From Dioscorea cayenensis subsp. rotundata (Eukaryota > Streptophyta > Magnoliopsida > Dioscoreales > Dioscoreaceae): DNA of 64,000 nucleotides. The notes beneath the pieces were generated by a model, which saw only the letters and a program-made list of their open reading frames with translations, did no database searches and was not told the DNA's origin. Positions within the stretch are counted from its first letter, which is position 1, and each line of letters begins with the position of its first letter. Location: assembly GCF_009730915.1 (NCBI RefSeq), contig NW_024088627.1, forward strand, positions 1 through 64,000, written 5' to 3'. This document shows, one piece after another, positions 1 through 12,875 of this stretch. The position numbers and the translations under genes are program-made.

Positions 1-352
1 ATTATTCTTTCTCTGCTTCTTCATTTTGGGCAGATATAAACTACAATAGCTATAACTATATAATTCAAGGATGTGTATCCAGCCATATTCCATATTCTGC
101 TTAGAGGTATACATCAAGGAAGCCAAGAATTACAAAAGCATCTATCCCCACATGGATGTATTGGGCAAAAGCATTACACTGTTGGACATCTCATCATTAA
201 TCTTCTGCTAAAAAGTAAGGTACTTTCAAGAATTCTTCCAGCCTGATGAAATAAAGAGAAGTTCCAAACATAAAAAAGAATAGATGTAAACAAGACCTAC
301 AATAGAAGAGAAAAAGATCATACATGAAAAGTAAACTAAATATAACTGTTAC

Positions 353-3300
353 CAATGAAGGGCAGATAGAAGTAAAAAGAGATCCCATGGCATATACAAT
401 GCAGTCCACTTTATTCAAACTGCTCCAAAACAGTAGGATTAGCGGCAGGGAAGACCTACACAAGTAATGATGATAAGAAGTCAGAACAAAGCTCAAAATT
501 ATTTTCTGATACATAAATTTTTCGAGAGAACTTACTTCTCATAAGCCATCCTAAAAGAATAACCATGTCATTGGTTCCCATCAGAGAAGCCAAAGTAAAC
601 TCTCTAGCAGTCATTTAGTTTGTAGTCATGTGACAATATTCCCAGGAATCATGCGGTAATCTAAAAATAATACCATGTTTGGAACTATAGCACCAGTAAT
701 GTTGATGGTCATTAGAAAACCCTAACAATGAAATATTACCAAGAAATTTGGTAATCACATTATCTCTAAGACAGATGTCTATCTTAAATTACTGAGTCGT
801 GGTAATTCAGACTAAAATTTTTGGACAGTTTTTCACTTAACAATATAATTTTTTAGAACGTGTTTTACTCTCAACTTTTAATTATCAGACTAGGTTACCC
901 CACTCAAAATTAAAATTTTTAACGTTTAATTATGGTTTTAAATAGAAATTTTATTACTTAGTTTACTCACATTTTAATAATTATGAGTATTGGCTATGTT
1001 ATAGTTGATATCATATGCGATTTAAAAAGAGAAAAACTGTGTTGAATACACTGTACTATATCAAATGAAAAGGCATAAAACAAGCCTCTTATAATTTACA
1101 CCTTCTACATACTAGATATCTATCAAACTGCCTCAAAAATATGAGCTAATTTACATTGAAATTACAGCTCCTACTCTAGATCTACCACTCTCCCTCAAGC
1201 TCTACTATACAAATTAAACAAACAGAGCTTGTCAACAAGTTTCTTAAACTATGGTCTCTAGAGCCCTTCAGTTAGAACATCTGCGACTTGACATGTGGTC
1301 GGAACATAGACAATACAAAAAGTTCAATCTTCAATTTTTTCTTTAATAAAATGTCTACCAGCTTCAACATGTTTTGTTCTATCATGATGAATCAGATTGT
1401 GAGAAATATTGATAGTAGCTTTATTGCCACAGAATACAGAATAGTTTGAAAGGACCTTGTATTGTCATCCTTAGTTCCTTCAAAAGTCATTTCAACCACA
1501 TTAATTCACATATTCCATGTGTTAACGATCTCAATTCAGCTTTGGCATTGCTTCGAGCCACAACATTTTGTTTTTTTGCTCTTCCAAGCAACCAAATTCT
1601 GCCAATCAGAGGAACAATATCTAGATGTAGATCTTCTATCAAACACAAAACTACATCGGTGAATGCCTCTATTTGGCGATATTCCACGATTTTCTGTTTT
1701 CTTAAAGAAGAAACCATTACCCAGTGCCCCTTTTAAATAGCGCTGGACTTGATTTACTGCTTTCATATGTTCTTCAGTTTGAGTATGCATCAACTAACTG
1801 ATATAACTTACTGCAAAACTGATATCTGGTCTTGCATAGGATAAATATATTAACTTACCCAATAACCTTTGAAATCTCCCACGATCAACAGGAATACCAT
1901 CTTCTTGAATTCCTAACTTAACGTTTGGAACCATTGGTGTATCTGCCGGTTTGCACCCCATCATACCTGTCTCCCTAACAAGTCTAGAACATATTTCCTT
2001 TGAGACATGGAAATTCTTTGGCTGTTTCTTGCCATTTCCATTTCCAAAAAAATCTCAAATTTCCTAGATCTTTCATTTCAAATTCAGTGGCTAGTTCTTT
2101 TTCAATATGGAAGAAATAATGTGATATTTCCTAAATCTTTCATTTCAAATTTAGTGGCTTCTAAATGGACTGACTTGAGTGTTTACAATTATTGCACTCT
2201 CTTTGCAAATAGAATTCCCTTTTCTCTCAATTTCAATCTGTAGCTCCTATCAAATACCCTAAGAAAACGCATTTTTGAGACCAAGGATCCAATTTAGAAG
2301 GCTAGGAATAAAAACTGTACAACCAAAAAAACTCTTAAATCCAACGAGAAGAAGAATCTATAATCTGAAACACCCGAGAACAAATCAATTGTTCTTCAAA
2401 ATTTCAAGACTCTACGAGGTAACCCATTAATCAACTAACATGCAGTAAGGATATCATCCGCCCCAAAATATTTAGCAACTTTAGTTGAGAATAAAAGTCA
2501 TCTGACAATTTCAAGAGATTTTTTCATTCAACAATGCCATTTCATTTAGGAGGATCAATGCAAGAACTTTGGTGAATAATGCCATCATTTTTGAAAAAGT
2601 GACCCAAAAGAGAATTAAAATACTCAGTTCCATTATCAGTCCTTAGAATTTTAATTTTTGCATAAAATTGTGTTTAAACCATTTGATAAATAAATCTTAA
2701 AATACCACAATTTTTTTAAAGAGTTGAAAAACTCAATAACCTTCAAATCTCCTTGGCAGAAATTCCACGTCTTGTTGTGCAATTCAAATAGTTGTGAGGA
2801 ATTATCAAAGTTTGAATATGCAAGTGAAACTGCATCCTAAATATCTTTGGTAGTTAAATAGAAAAGGTAAGTGTCACCAATACTATCTCCCACCAAGTGT
2901 GTAAGCCATGCCATGACCATTGAATTAGTTGCATTCCAATTCAAAATAAGGGATCATGCATCACAGGCCTTGAAGAGGATCCACCCAAAAAACCAAACTT
3001 ACCCTTACCTCGAATAACCATAGTTGCTGATTGAGACCATTGAAGGAAATTTTTTTCCCTTGAGTTTATTGTGTTAATTTGGACAGCAAGAGATGAATTC
3101 TCTAAGTGCACAGTGGGAATAATTTAAGAGGTAGATCAAGAAATGCCTGAAGGCACTTCTAAATCATCACCCTGCTTATTCATGAAATTATGTTCTTGTC
3201 AACCCACTAAATGCTTATTAGTTTTGATGTCATATAAGCAATTTAGAAATGGAAAACCCGTGTTGAATGCACTGTACTATATCAAATGTGAAGGCAGAAA

Positions 3301-6300
3301 ACAAACCTTTTATAATTTACATCTTCTAACTACTAAGTAGATATCTACCATATTGCCTTAAAAATAGGAATGAATTTACATTTGAATTACAAGTCCTATT
3401 TACACTGGATCTGATAGATATGTATTAATTTTGGTTTGTATATTTAATTATATCTCACTTCAAAATTTTATTTCATTTATATTTTATGTTTGTTGTCTAT
3501 TTTGGGTATTTTGGCATTTTAACATGTTCATTACCATGACCAATCAAACACAGCAATAAACTAGCCAATAATATGAGTTCCAAACATAAACATCACCATC
3601 ATAAATTACTGCAACATTCTTAGGCATATAATATTCCTACACTTCATTAAAGCATTAAACCGTGAACCAAACGGTCTCTTAAACTCATACATTAGGGTGC
3701 AAACATAAGAACTTCACAAAGCCATCTGCATTGGCATATAAATTGTTCTATTGATATATATTTAAAACTTAAGATGATTAACAAGCACAAGCATCACAAT
3801 TAGGGTATAAATGTTTCTTTTCTTTTATTGCAAGCTTTATCCTCAAATATAATAAATACCAAAATTCTCAAGAATTTCATTTACTTCCTTGGACTATCAG
3901 TCATGGAACTCAATCCCATGGTTTAAACACCATCTGATATGATTTTGTATGATGTTGGCAAGATATTGTTTTTTCAATTTCCCAAAGACAAGGAGCTCCC
4001 ATGAAGTCCTTCTTTTAACTCAAATTCATAAAGCATAGAAATATGCTTATCCCAGAAGAAAAAAAAAATGAACAGATACAATGATGGTGGACTTACTCAT
4101 TCGATAATAAAATGTCATATAATATTGCTACTACAGTAACTTATAAACAGACGAATTACCCACATGGACCACTTTAGTATTTAATTCATGTAAAATGGTC
4201 ATAACCTATAAAGTGGTGCACTGCAATGCGATTGACACAATATCAATAAAGAAAAAAATTCCTGCAAAAGATGCCAACCAACCTCATGCAACAAGTTGCT
4301 TCCCTCACTTGATATGTAAAATACCCGCTTTATTCCTGATGGCAATTTTGCAGCTGAATTGCAATCCTATCCAAAACAAAAATTTAAAGTATTCGTGCAT
4401 CAGTGCGCATGATCAGCTCTTGAATTCTAAAGAATCAGCTCTTACAGTCATGACACAATCCAACAGTATATTTCACAAACAAACTTTCAAAAGTTTAAAA
4501 CAAGACCCACAAAATCCCTCCAGTCTATTTCGCAGATGGAGACATAAACCAATTCTTTAGTGTCAAAGCACTTGAAATTGGGAATAATCATCTAAATTAT
4601 ACTAGCTAAGAAAAGATAATCTAAAAATTGGCATCATACTCTGACCCATGTGAAATGAAGCCCTCAACAACATTTTCACCCTTCCCAACCAACACAACAA
4701 AACCTAAATACATGTTTTTTCACTTGCATATGAAATGAAGTCCTGTTTTTTAGTGACTTGACAAAAACTTCATAATTATATTGAAAAAAGGGAAGTAAAA
4801 ATTGAAGTGTAAATCACATGAACTTCAATATACCTTATTTATGGGCTCCATACATCCATTAGTGGGATGCGATATTTCATTTTGACCACGGATAATAGTT
4901 CCATCCTAAGAAAGACATGGAACACCAGAAATTAGATAAAGCTAATGGACTATAATACAGGACAGACACAAGGAGATATGCTTAGCAAATGTAATCATCA
5001 GTAGACAACATTTATAAAATTCTTTGGATAAATTTGATCCTTCCTACAATGAAACAAACTTAAAAGAATTTAATATCCTAGAAATTAAGTAAAGAGCAAA
5101 TAATTCTCTTTCCTACAGGGAAAACATTGTTTTGGATTATCTAACAATGGTGTAGCATATGCAGACTGAAAGAAATAACACAACTGATGGATAATTAACT
5201 AGAAGTTTATCTCTTTAAAAAAATTTTGGCAAACAATAAAGGGTACAATTTTAGTTGTTCCTTTCAAAGGAATGTTTCAACATATGTGTAAAGTCAATAA
5301 TTTACTTTTGAATAGAAAATGGCAAAAAATACTTAACAAAAAACAGGATTAGTCTTGGTATTCTCTATTTCAAACCAGAAATCACACATCAGATATTTAT
5401 TTCGTTAAAAAACCACTACTCATCCAAGATTCATGTTAAAGGTTAGTCTTTGGAGTCTTGCACCAAAATGATAACTCAGCCCATATGAATGGCTAGTTGC
5501 CCTCATTTAAAAAGACACACTTAACCACCTAATGCACTTTTATTTGAAAAGACAACAGAGAATATTCAAGATACTATAAAATAAAATGTTAATCTACTCA
5601 ATCACCTTCAGTAAGCATAAAGCTGACAGCAATTAACACAAACAAAGAGCCTTTGTGCTCACGGAATAGATAAAAATTATGAATCAGAATTCAACATCCA
5701 ACGACCAACAAATTATATTAAGGATAACCTTTAAATAACAAAAATATAATTGGTATTCAACAAACACAAACGGGTATGGCAAAGAAATCTGTCAATTCAT
5801 AAGAATAATGACTAATATGCATTTGGGAATTTTAGTTTTGAATAACTTGGTTTATGAAAAGTTATGCTAAACTACCCAACCAAATGGTTTAAGTTGGAAG
5901 GAATTACTTTTTTATAAATTTTAATTAATTAAATAAATATGATGATTAGTTCATATTAACAATTATTATATGTTAATGAAAATGAATCATTGATACAATA
6001 ATATAACTTAAATTAAAAATACACATTTTAATTAGAATTATTAACTCAAAGCTAACCGAAATGCTTGTCATCTAATATGTAAACAACGTTTATAAACACC
6101 AATTTAAACAATCCAAACCATGTAGAATATCACACATGAATTTAGTAAAACAGTCATACTTATAAATATCTATGAACTGCATTGGATAAGAAGATATTTT
6201 TATTAAAAATCAGGAAAAGCAAGGCATAATTAAACAAGATTCATAAAATAGATTGAGGATTATTTGAGAAATAAGCAAAAAGATAAAGAATTTTAGGCTT

Positions 6301-9300
6301 GAAAACTGGGGAAAAAGAAGATTTAAGAAGATATGTAAAAGATAAGATAGATTTAACCATTGGAAAAGAAGAAATTTTTTATTAAAATCAGGAAAAAGCA
6401 AGACATAATTAAACAAAATTCACAAAATAGATTGAGAATTATTTGAGAAATAAGTAAAAGATAAGGAATATTAGGCTTTAAAACTGGGAAAAAAGAAGAT
6501 TTAAAAAGATATGTAAAATATAAGATAGATTTAAAAAAAAAACATATAAAATAATCTGGGAAGATAGAGGAAAGAATATAAACTCAAACTTTAGAGTCTA
6601 ATATATATGTTGCATGTTGCACAAATGGACCACATATCACCAATATTCAACATAAAATAAAATTCTCCCAGCCATACATGGATTTTACCCAGATTACATG
6701 TAACAAGGGTCCAAACCTATTAAATAACACATAGGCTAGAGGCTACAATCATATAATAGAATATAACATAGGAGGGACTTATACCAAAAAAAATTACATA
6801 TTCAACTTTTTTTCAAGTGGGTAGTTAGAATTTAAAAAAATATAGGGTTTTCTTTCACTTCAGCGACACTTTGGTGGCGCATGAATATACTTCAGTGCCC
6901 CACACTCCCATACTCTAAACCCTCATGTGACTTACTAAAGGGTCCAAACAAAAGTCATTTAATTTAAAGGGACCTAAAATTGAGAAAGAAATAAATTTAT
7001 GGAACTAGTTTTCATACATTTTTAACTTTTCAAGAATAGATGTAAGTTTTTGTCTCACGTTCCTTTGGGTATAGTATAGTAGATGTTAGACAACTTATGT
7101 GTGTGTGATATAAATCAGGACATCTTCAGAGGCCACAAAGACATGAGCAAGTCACTAAAAGAAGCCAAAGAAAATTACCCATAATTCACATCCCAATGTA
7201 AGCCGGTCATTGGTGGAAATTACAGGCAGAACAAGGCTTTCTTTGGGAATTTCAGAAACACGAGAAAACAAGAATATGGCAGCATCTAAAGACTGAAAGA
7301 ACAAGCGTGCCCCGGCAAAAAAGAAATTACCAATGCTGCAAGCAATAACTAGGTTAGTTGCACAGGTACTAAAAGTTCTCAGTTCTGAAAGATAAAAATA
7401 GTAGTTAAGCCCTCTAATTACTCTAATTTGGATCTTCAATTGCAAGTAAATGAATTAAAAAGCAAACAAAAAAGACATTATAACAAAAATATTACTCCTC
7501 AAGAAATATTTGGCAATGATATTGAACAGTTTAATTGTAGTAACCACTCATCAGCACTTGTACATAAGTCTGCATATTATATTCAAGATAAAGTAGATGT
7601 GGTTTGCTCATCATTAAAGAAAAAATTTTCAGATGAAAGGGTAGATTGATGAAGCTACAATTATCTGACGTCTCAAATGTGAAGAAATGACGCATATGAT
7701 GCCAAAACAACTCATAACCAATAAATTCTACCAGCATTTTAATAAAGAAAAAACTAGAAACTCAGGAAAAAGGGAGAAGAGAGAGAAGGGGTTGGGGAGC
7801 AGGGGGAGGGGGCCAAGTTGCGGGGGTAGGGATGTCAACAAGGCGGGGATTCACCCGGGGTTGTATTCCCCGACCACGACCACGACCCCAACTTGTCAAA
7901 CCCCTCCAAATCCCGAAAGGCAAAACTTTTTTCCCGTCCCCGCCCTCGCGGGGATTATTCAGGTTTGGGGATTCCTGGTCCCCGATTTCTTTTTGGCATC
8001 TATTAAATACATCAAATATATTATCTTTTAATATATATACATTTTATTTAATATAAATAATTTTTTAATATTATATATTCAGGGGGACGGGGGAAGGGAT
8101 TCTCCATCCCGGTCCCGGCCCGGGCCCGACCTTGACCCCACTCTCAAATTTTAGCCATGGCCCGGCCCATCGAGATGAAGAATCAGGTTCCCTGTTGGGA
8201 ACAGGGTAAATTGACAACCCTAGCGGAGCAAGGGGGGAGCACTACAATTACTGACTTCAAATGCCCCTATCAAAATACCATTTGAGCATTTCAGAAATTG
8301 ATGGATCACATAGTGACTTATAAGTGTCTCTCTTACCAAGGCAAACTTAAAACTGTTATCACTTAATTTGTCCTACAGAAAACAACTCTGGGAAAAATAA
8401 ATTTGCTGACCTGACTCAAGCAAACAAGCACCCAATTTCTTTTAGAAAAACATCAAAATGATATTAATGTTCTTCAATATTTTATGCATCATTTGTCCAG
8501 TAGGGCGATTAAAAAAAGCAGATATGACAAAGACAGGCCCAATTAGAGATTTGAGTTTGTGGATTAGCCAAGCTAATAAACATGCGCACACACCACAAGC
8601 CTTGATTAGATATTGATTTGATAAGGCGAGACTAGTGCATGATGCCATATTGTCTATCTAGATATTTCAATCATCGGCATCATCAACATTTGTGATGATC
8701 ACTGATGGGTCATAGGACCTATATATATAATTCAGGATCCTCCCGATATGAAATGAAATACCTATCTAGGATTTTGTGTTTTTACTAGACATCAAGGACA
8801 CCTGGGCTTAACTTCATTTAAATTTTGCAATAAACTTGAGCGTCAAAAAACAATTAATTTTAACAACAATGGGAGATAGAGCCAAAAATTGTGTACATGG
8901 CTACTGCCGAACCATATAGCGAATATTTACTAAAGTAAATAAGTGACAAACAAGTTAAAAATGAGACACCAAGTTTAGGACTGATCATATGTATCCAGTC
9001 AATGCCAGATACAAAATAAAACCCAACTATTAACAAGGTCACCATGTAATACTGATATGTTTCATGAAAGTGAACTGTCACCTGCCATTGCTGAAACAAA
9101 ATGAGTCACTTGGACGTCGGAGGATCTGGCAAAAGATAAATAAATAAATAAATCCATTAACAACAACGTTGCTATAGATAAATAAAAATGTATAACTAGC
9201 AGAGGCTATCCAAGGATAAAACTCATGGCCTGAAATGTTCTAGTTAACTGTTCTGTCATGCTGCTTTATTAATTTGTATTTATCATGAAGATCAATCACC

Positions 9301-10698
9301 TGATTTTGGAAGTAAGCCAGAAATGCATGAATTGTCTCTCTGTAAGGTCGTGATACGCCTTTCCATAAAGAGTGCTCTCCTTCAACAATTTCATACCTAT
9401 CAAGTTCTTTCATTCCAATCAAATTGTCATGATTGAATTTATTGCCACACAGAATCATTGTTTAATATGCAGAAACATACAAATTGGATAACAAGCATGG
9501 TGGGAACACTGGGAAGTTGCAAAAAATAGGACAAGAGAAATGTCTGGAGATCTATTTTGTACATATTTATTTATAAATAGTCCACATCCATGTATTCAGG
9601 ACACCAAATAACAAATGAACCCAGATATTGCACTGGCAAATACTGCAAGATATAAACCTAAAAATAAGTTTTTCTCGAGACTTGATAGAGCATACCACTC
9701 TGATTTAGCTGCCGATGGATCAAGAGGTAACCGGTGTCCAAGCAACCTCCGGACAGCTAAAGCTTCAAAGGTGCTTTCATCTGACAATCTCAAGCACCTT
9801 GATCTAATGTCACCAACAGCTGGTCCTCCTATAATACTTCTAAATAGCATCATGTGTAAAATACAACCACAACCAAACAACTTATAAAATGCAATGTCAG
9901 AAACCCTCTGCATACCAAGCACTCGAACAATCTCAGCTGTACTCCCTCCATCATCTGAAACCGGAAGAACATGTGCCACACGCGTTGTCACTTTCTTTAA
10001 CTCCTCCACAACTCCATTAAATGCAGTTCCACCTGAAGTAGCACAAAAAAATTCTCAACAAACAACACAAAGTAAAACATTTCATTTCACTCTAAGAATA
10101 AAAATCAAAGTTATAATAGAAACCCATCAAACACATTTCATTCTGAACAAATCTCACCAATAGCAACAATATATTGTTCAATCAAAGAACAAATTTTTAT
10201 TTTAACAGGGAAATTCATCAAAGAAAAAACCACATTAAATGCAGTCCCCACGAAAGATCCAAACAAATTCTCAAAAATAAGCACAAAATACAATCATAAT
10301 CGAAATAGAAACCCCCATCAAACGCATTCCTTTCCAAAGAAGCCCCACCTCGTACCAAATAACAGGATTTCAAACAATACAAGAAACTTAAACCAAACAC
10401 GCGCACACATAAATCAATAAATTTTACATTTCAAGGAATCTCGAGTTGAGAAAGCCATACCTGAGAACACAAGCAAAGATGGCGGGGGGAAGGAGCTAGG
10501 GTTTTGACAATTAGTGAACGGAGAGGAACTGGCACCATGCGGGGCGGCCATGGAAACAAGGGAACGGAAAGAGGCACTCGGCAAAGCGGCAGCAAGGGAG
10601 GAAGAGGAGGAGGAGGAGGAAGGGGGGATGGGGTGGCGGAGTGGAGAGCGTGAGAAAGGGTTCCGTGCGAGCGAAGGTGCCAAATGGGCATCCGCCAT
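353..10698 (-). CDS. CofD/UPF0052 (YvcK-like) family protein, 9 exons visible, 3' end off-window, frameshift in exon 9
   Basis: Exons on the minus strand, all with GT/AG borders and matching phases: 10698-10461, 10032-9916, 9828-9696, 9396-9300, 9125-9082, 7335-7179, 4905-4834, 4366-4283 and 455-353 (about 348 codons). Exon 1 is rich in Ser, Ala and Pro with scattered Arg, which could be a plastid transit peptide (inference). It ends in LLVFSG, joining GGTAFNG. Exon 2 has the family nucleotide-binding signature [16 protein letters not shown], followed by [17 protein letters not shown]. Exons 5-6 give [17 protein letters not shown], and exon 6 ends [15 protein letters not shown]. Exon 9 gives [20 protein letters not shown]. 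The family is related to 2-phospho-L-lactate transferase CofD; the reaction in plants is not known to me. The ATG at 10698 is the first in frame with the conserved part that also gives a compact exon. About 100 C-terminal residues should lie left of base 1. Exon 9 contains one extra T, so the frame is broken there. Confidence 0.88.
417..419 (-). other. 1-bp homopolymer insertion in CofD-like exon 9
   Basis: The exon reads [12 protein letters not shown] and then runs to a stop. If one T of the TTT at 419-417 is ignored, the frame continues [15 protein letters not shown], which is conserved in the family. The exon is 103 bp, one more than the 102 bp needed to keep phase between flanking introns. 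Confidence 0.8.
456..1037. other. intron 8 of the CofD-like gene, left of the copia element
   Basis: AT-rich intron sequence. I see no coding or structured feature here. Confidence 0.6.
1038..1187 (-). repeat. 3' LTR of the copia remnant
   Basis: It matches 3261-3415 over most of its length. On the minus strand it starts TGGTAGATC just after a purine-rich stretch (GAGCTTGAGGGAGAG) that fits a polypurine tract, and ends near TTCAACACA. Confidence 0.75.
1480..1995 (-). pseudogene. copia reverse transcriptase C-terminus and RNase H remnant
   Basis: The minus strand gives, across several frames, [20 protein letters not shown], then [37 protein letters not shown] and [14 protein letters not shown]. 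These match the end of copia RT and the RNase H region, including the tail [10 protein letters not shown] stop interrupts the VSYIS segment and at least two frameshifts are present. Confidence 0.85.
2280..2665 (-). pseudogene. copia integrase remnant
   Basis: The minus strand encodes [20 protein letters not shown], then [19 protein letters not shown], which correspond to the second catalytic Asp region and the catalytic Glu region of copia integrases. Stops follow. Between it and the RT remnant, 2000-2280 is unrecognisable, with a short local duplication of a tttcatttcaaattcagtgg-like segment near 2070 and 2140. Confidence 0.8.
2690..3045 (-). pseudogene. copia gag remnant
   Basis: Minus-strand fragments [39 protein letters not shown] and [16 protein letters not shown] followed by [16 protein letters not shown] fit the gag region of plant copia elements. 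One in-frame stop and one frame change are visible. Confidence 0.75.
3261..3415 (-). repeat. 5' LTR of the copia remnant
   Basis: Direct repeat of 1038-1187, with the shared stretch gttgaat.cactgtactata and the following 100 bases. The outer end is degraded, so the boundary is approximate. Confidence 0.7.
4906..7178. other. intron 6 of the CofD-like gene
   Basis: AT-rich, 2.27-kb intron without coding potential. It holds a tandem duplication at 6188-6535. Confidence 0.7.
6188..6535. repeat. two-copy tandem duplication, period about 178 bp
   Basis: The copies begin at 6188 and 6366 and share the order aagaaga..tttattaaaa, aggaaaa, agca.., gattga.gattatttgagaaa, aactggg, gatttaa, gatatgtaaaa. 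Scattered substitutions suggest an old event. Confidence 0.85.
7827..8222. mobile_element. GC-rich MITE-like element in CofD-like intron 5
   Basis: It starts TAGGGATGTCAAC and ends with the inverse, TTGACAACCCTA, giving 12-bp terminal inverted repeats with one mismatch. Inside, two GC-rich arms (cccggggttgtattccccg and ccggtcccggcccgggcccg) flank an AT-rich centre. No coding sequence. Possible target duplications (gcgggg/gcggag) are imperfect. The termini resemble hAT-type non-autonomous elements (inference). Confidence 0.7.
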
Positions 10699-10906
10699 TG
10701 GAGATGGGCTTAGATAAAAGTGGAGGTTTTTCTCCGGCCAAACGCTTTCCCCGCCATTCGAGTCGACGCAAGGGTTGTAAATGGTTATTTGCTTTTGTGC
10801 CCCTGTAAAAGTGAGTAGTTTGCTGAGACACCCTTGATTGTTCATACCCCGCTTGTAACTTGTAACAGTGAGTAATTACCGTGGCATCCTAGAATACGTC
10901 ATTTTA

Positions 10907-11523
10907 CTCCGTTTGTTACCTTTTTTACTCGTCACATTTTGAAGCTCTTCTTTATTCCTTTATACTTATCACATTAAAAATTTTGTGTAACTTTAAATAA
11001 TTTTTTTCTAAATTTATTATTTAATTTCATATACTTGTACAATTTTCAATAAGTCACAATCGACTAAGCATTAAATCATATACTCCCTTCATTCCTAAAT
11101 ACATGTCGTTTAAGAATGTTGCACAAGAATTAACGATAGCATTAAATTATCTAAATTTTAACATAAAAAATAACCAAATTATTACATTATCCCTCTCTTA
11201 AAACCATATATTTTTCTTGGGACTATAAATATTACTCTTTTCATTTATATAATTTAGGAAATTGCATATGGGTAAAATTAGAAAAAGAATAAATATTGCT
11301 TTGATATTGTAAAGCGACAACTATTTTAGAATAATTTTTTTTCTTAAAATGACATATATTTAGGAATTGAGGGAGTACTCTATTAAAGTGGAGTTTTAAA
11401 TAGGGGTAGTTTTTAAAAGTAATGAAATTTTTTATAAAATATAGGTAACCAACTAATTTTAATCAATTTTTCTTAATTTGTGTGAGTTAGTTAAATGTGA
11501 CAAGTAAAAAGGAATAGAGGAAG
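10907..11523. mobile_element. Stowaway-like MITE, outer copy
   Basis: Termini are CTCCGTTTGTTACC..TACTCGTCACAT on the left and, inverted, CTTCCTCTATTCC..TACTTGTCACAT on the right. TA dinucleotides flank both ends (10905-10906 and 11524-11525). It lies just upstream of the CofD-like gene and is interrupted by a second MITE. Confidence 0.7.
11083..11375. mobile_element. Stowaway-like MITE, inner copy
   Basis: Left end CTCCCTTCATTCCTAAATAC and right end, inverted, CTCCCTCAATTCCTAAATAT, continuing into TGTCGTTT / TGTCATTT. It is flanked by TA on both sides (11081-11082, 11376-11377). The CTCCCTCCRTTCC-type terminus with a TA target site is typical of Stowaway (mariner-derived) MITEs. Confidence 0.85.
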
Positions 11524-11559
11524 TAGTATTTATTTTTACATACCTGCAAAATATATAAA

Positions 11560-12240
11560 TAACGTCTAATAATAAGAAATTTTAGCATGATTGTATTTTA
11601 AAATAAATACACATATAAAGTTCTTACATAAGTAGGTTCTAAGATAATACTGGAGAAGAAAATTCAAACATTGTAATAATTGATAAAATACTGCATAAAA
11701 AACCATATTTGCATTTTCCATGAAAATAATCGAACCAAAAAAAAGTATATATATATCTTGAATTCCTCTTCACACAAAACTTTAAATATTCTTCTTCTCT
11801 ACATTTAAATAGTAAAACCAAACACCAACAAACTCAAATTTTGGATCAAGATTCAAGCAAACATATGTAAATTTTTAAAAAAGGGAAAATAGTGCTTCAA
11901 CTCTTCTTCTCTAAAACTTAGTACATGTCAACAAAAACGAAACAACAATATAAAATATTAGATCCAAATTCAATTTGGGAAAAAAAATTTTGAGTTCTTC
12001 TGTTCTCTAGTCTCATACCTCTCATTAAAAAAAGTTTACATAAAAAATCAAGGGAAATTAATGAAAGAAAAAATCACCATATCTAATTCTCTCTAATCTT
12101 TTCCCTATTCTTACACTTATACCTTCTTGAAGTAAGTTTTCTATTGCTCCCTTTTCTTATCCCTTGAGATATTTTTTTTCACAATTAGTAAATAAAAAAA
12201 ATAGTTATCTTTAGATATGCACCACATTGACATTCTTATT
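11560..12240. repeat. dispersed repeat, copy 1
   Basis: Non-coding, A-rich. The order of landmarks (ttcaaacattgtaat, ccctctccaaa-like, caaacaccaacaaactcaaa, ttcttctctaaaactta, tctcatacc) is repeated at 26,985-27,770. The two copies are direct and diverged. The family is unidentified. Confidence 0.7.
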
Positions 12241-12850
12241 GGTGAGCCTAAACATGTTGGAGCTCCAACTCACAAGCAGATTCTACCTCCGATTGATGTA
12301 CTAATTCTAGCCCGAAGTTGACACAGCTGCCTAGGGGATCTTTTGTGATGATGACAGTGATGAAAGTGGAGAGAGTGGCCATGGTGAGGTAGGGCCGATC
12401 AGAAGAAGTCAAGGTTAGAGGAGAAGATATCGAAGACACCAAATGTGCAGACACCATCGCCGATAGCGAAGCCAACACATAGGGGAGGATGATGTTCCAA
12501 TGAGTTTCTTGCATTTGTTCTCATGTTTGAGTTTTTCTGAAGGTCTACTTTTATTTGGAATTATAAACAATAGTACCGCCATCATCGCATGCATTAATTG
12601 CGTTATTATGTATCAATAATAACAATAATAATAGTAATTAATTATAATAGTAATAATAATAATCATAATAGAAAAATCATGGAGTGGAAGATATGTAGTT
12701 GCGCGTGTTTGATGAATACGTAATTGTTAAACTATTAGTTTTCAAAAAGCTATTTAAATATTCTTACAAAAATCTTATTAAATTATATATTGTCCCTGTT
12801 AATGTACATATCCAAATATAATCTTAGACTTTGTAAAAGAAAATTTTAAA

Positions 12851-12875
12851 TATATATATATATATATATATATAT
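12851..12875. repeat. (TA)n microsatellite
   Basis: About 12 uninterrupted TA units. Confidence 0.9.

Larger units (their letters stand above)
1038..3415 (-). mobile_element. decayed Ty1/copia LTR retrotransposon inside CofD-like intron 8
   Basis: Two direct copies of a short LTR (about 150 bp) flank degenerate gag and pol remnants on the minus strand. Order along the minus strand is LTR (about 3415-3261), gag, integrase, reverse transcriptase/RNase H, polypurine tract, LTR (1187-1038). Domain order integrase before reverse transcriptase is that of Ty1/copia. The element is in the same orientation as the host gene. Many stops and frame changes show it is dead. At about 2.4 kb it is half the size of a full copia element, so large internal parts are missing. 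Confidence 0.85.

Noticed and set aside
1..352. Further exons of the CofD-like gene at the left edge
   Set aside because: A plausible acceptor near 291 leads into sequence that does not match the expected LLGIGE..continuation, so the remaining exons are most likely beyond the window.
10514..10717. Plus-strand Glu-rich ORF opposite CofD-like exon 1
   Set aside because: Antisense of a Ser-rich coding exon; the minus-strand frame is supported by splicing into conserved exons.
12248..12514. Minus-strand ORF of 88 codons with hydrophobic stretches
   Set aside because: No recognised domain, no neighbouring exon, and it lies next to a repeat whose relative at 27.7 kb has no such frame. Not called as a gene.
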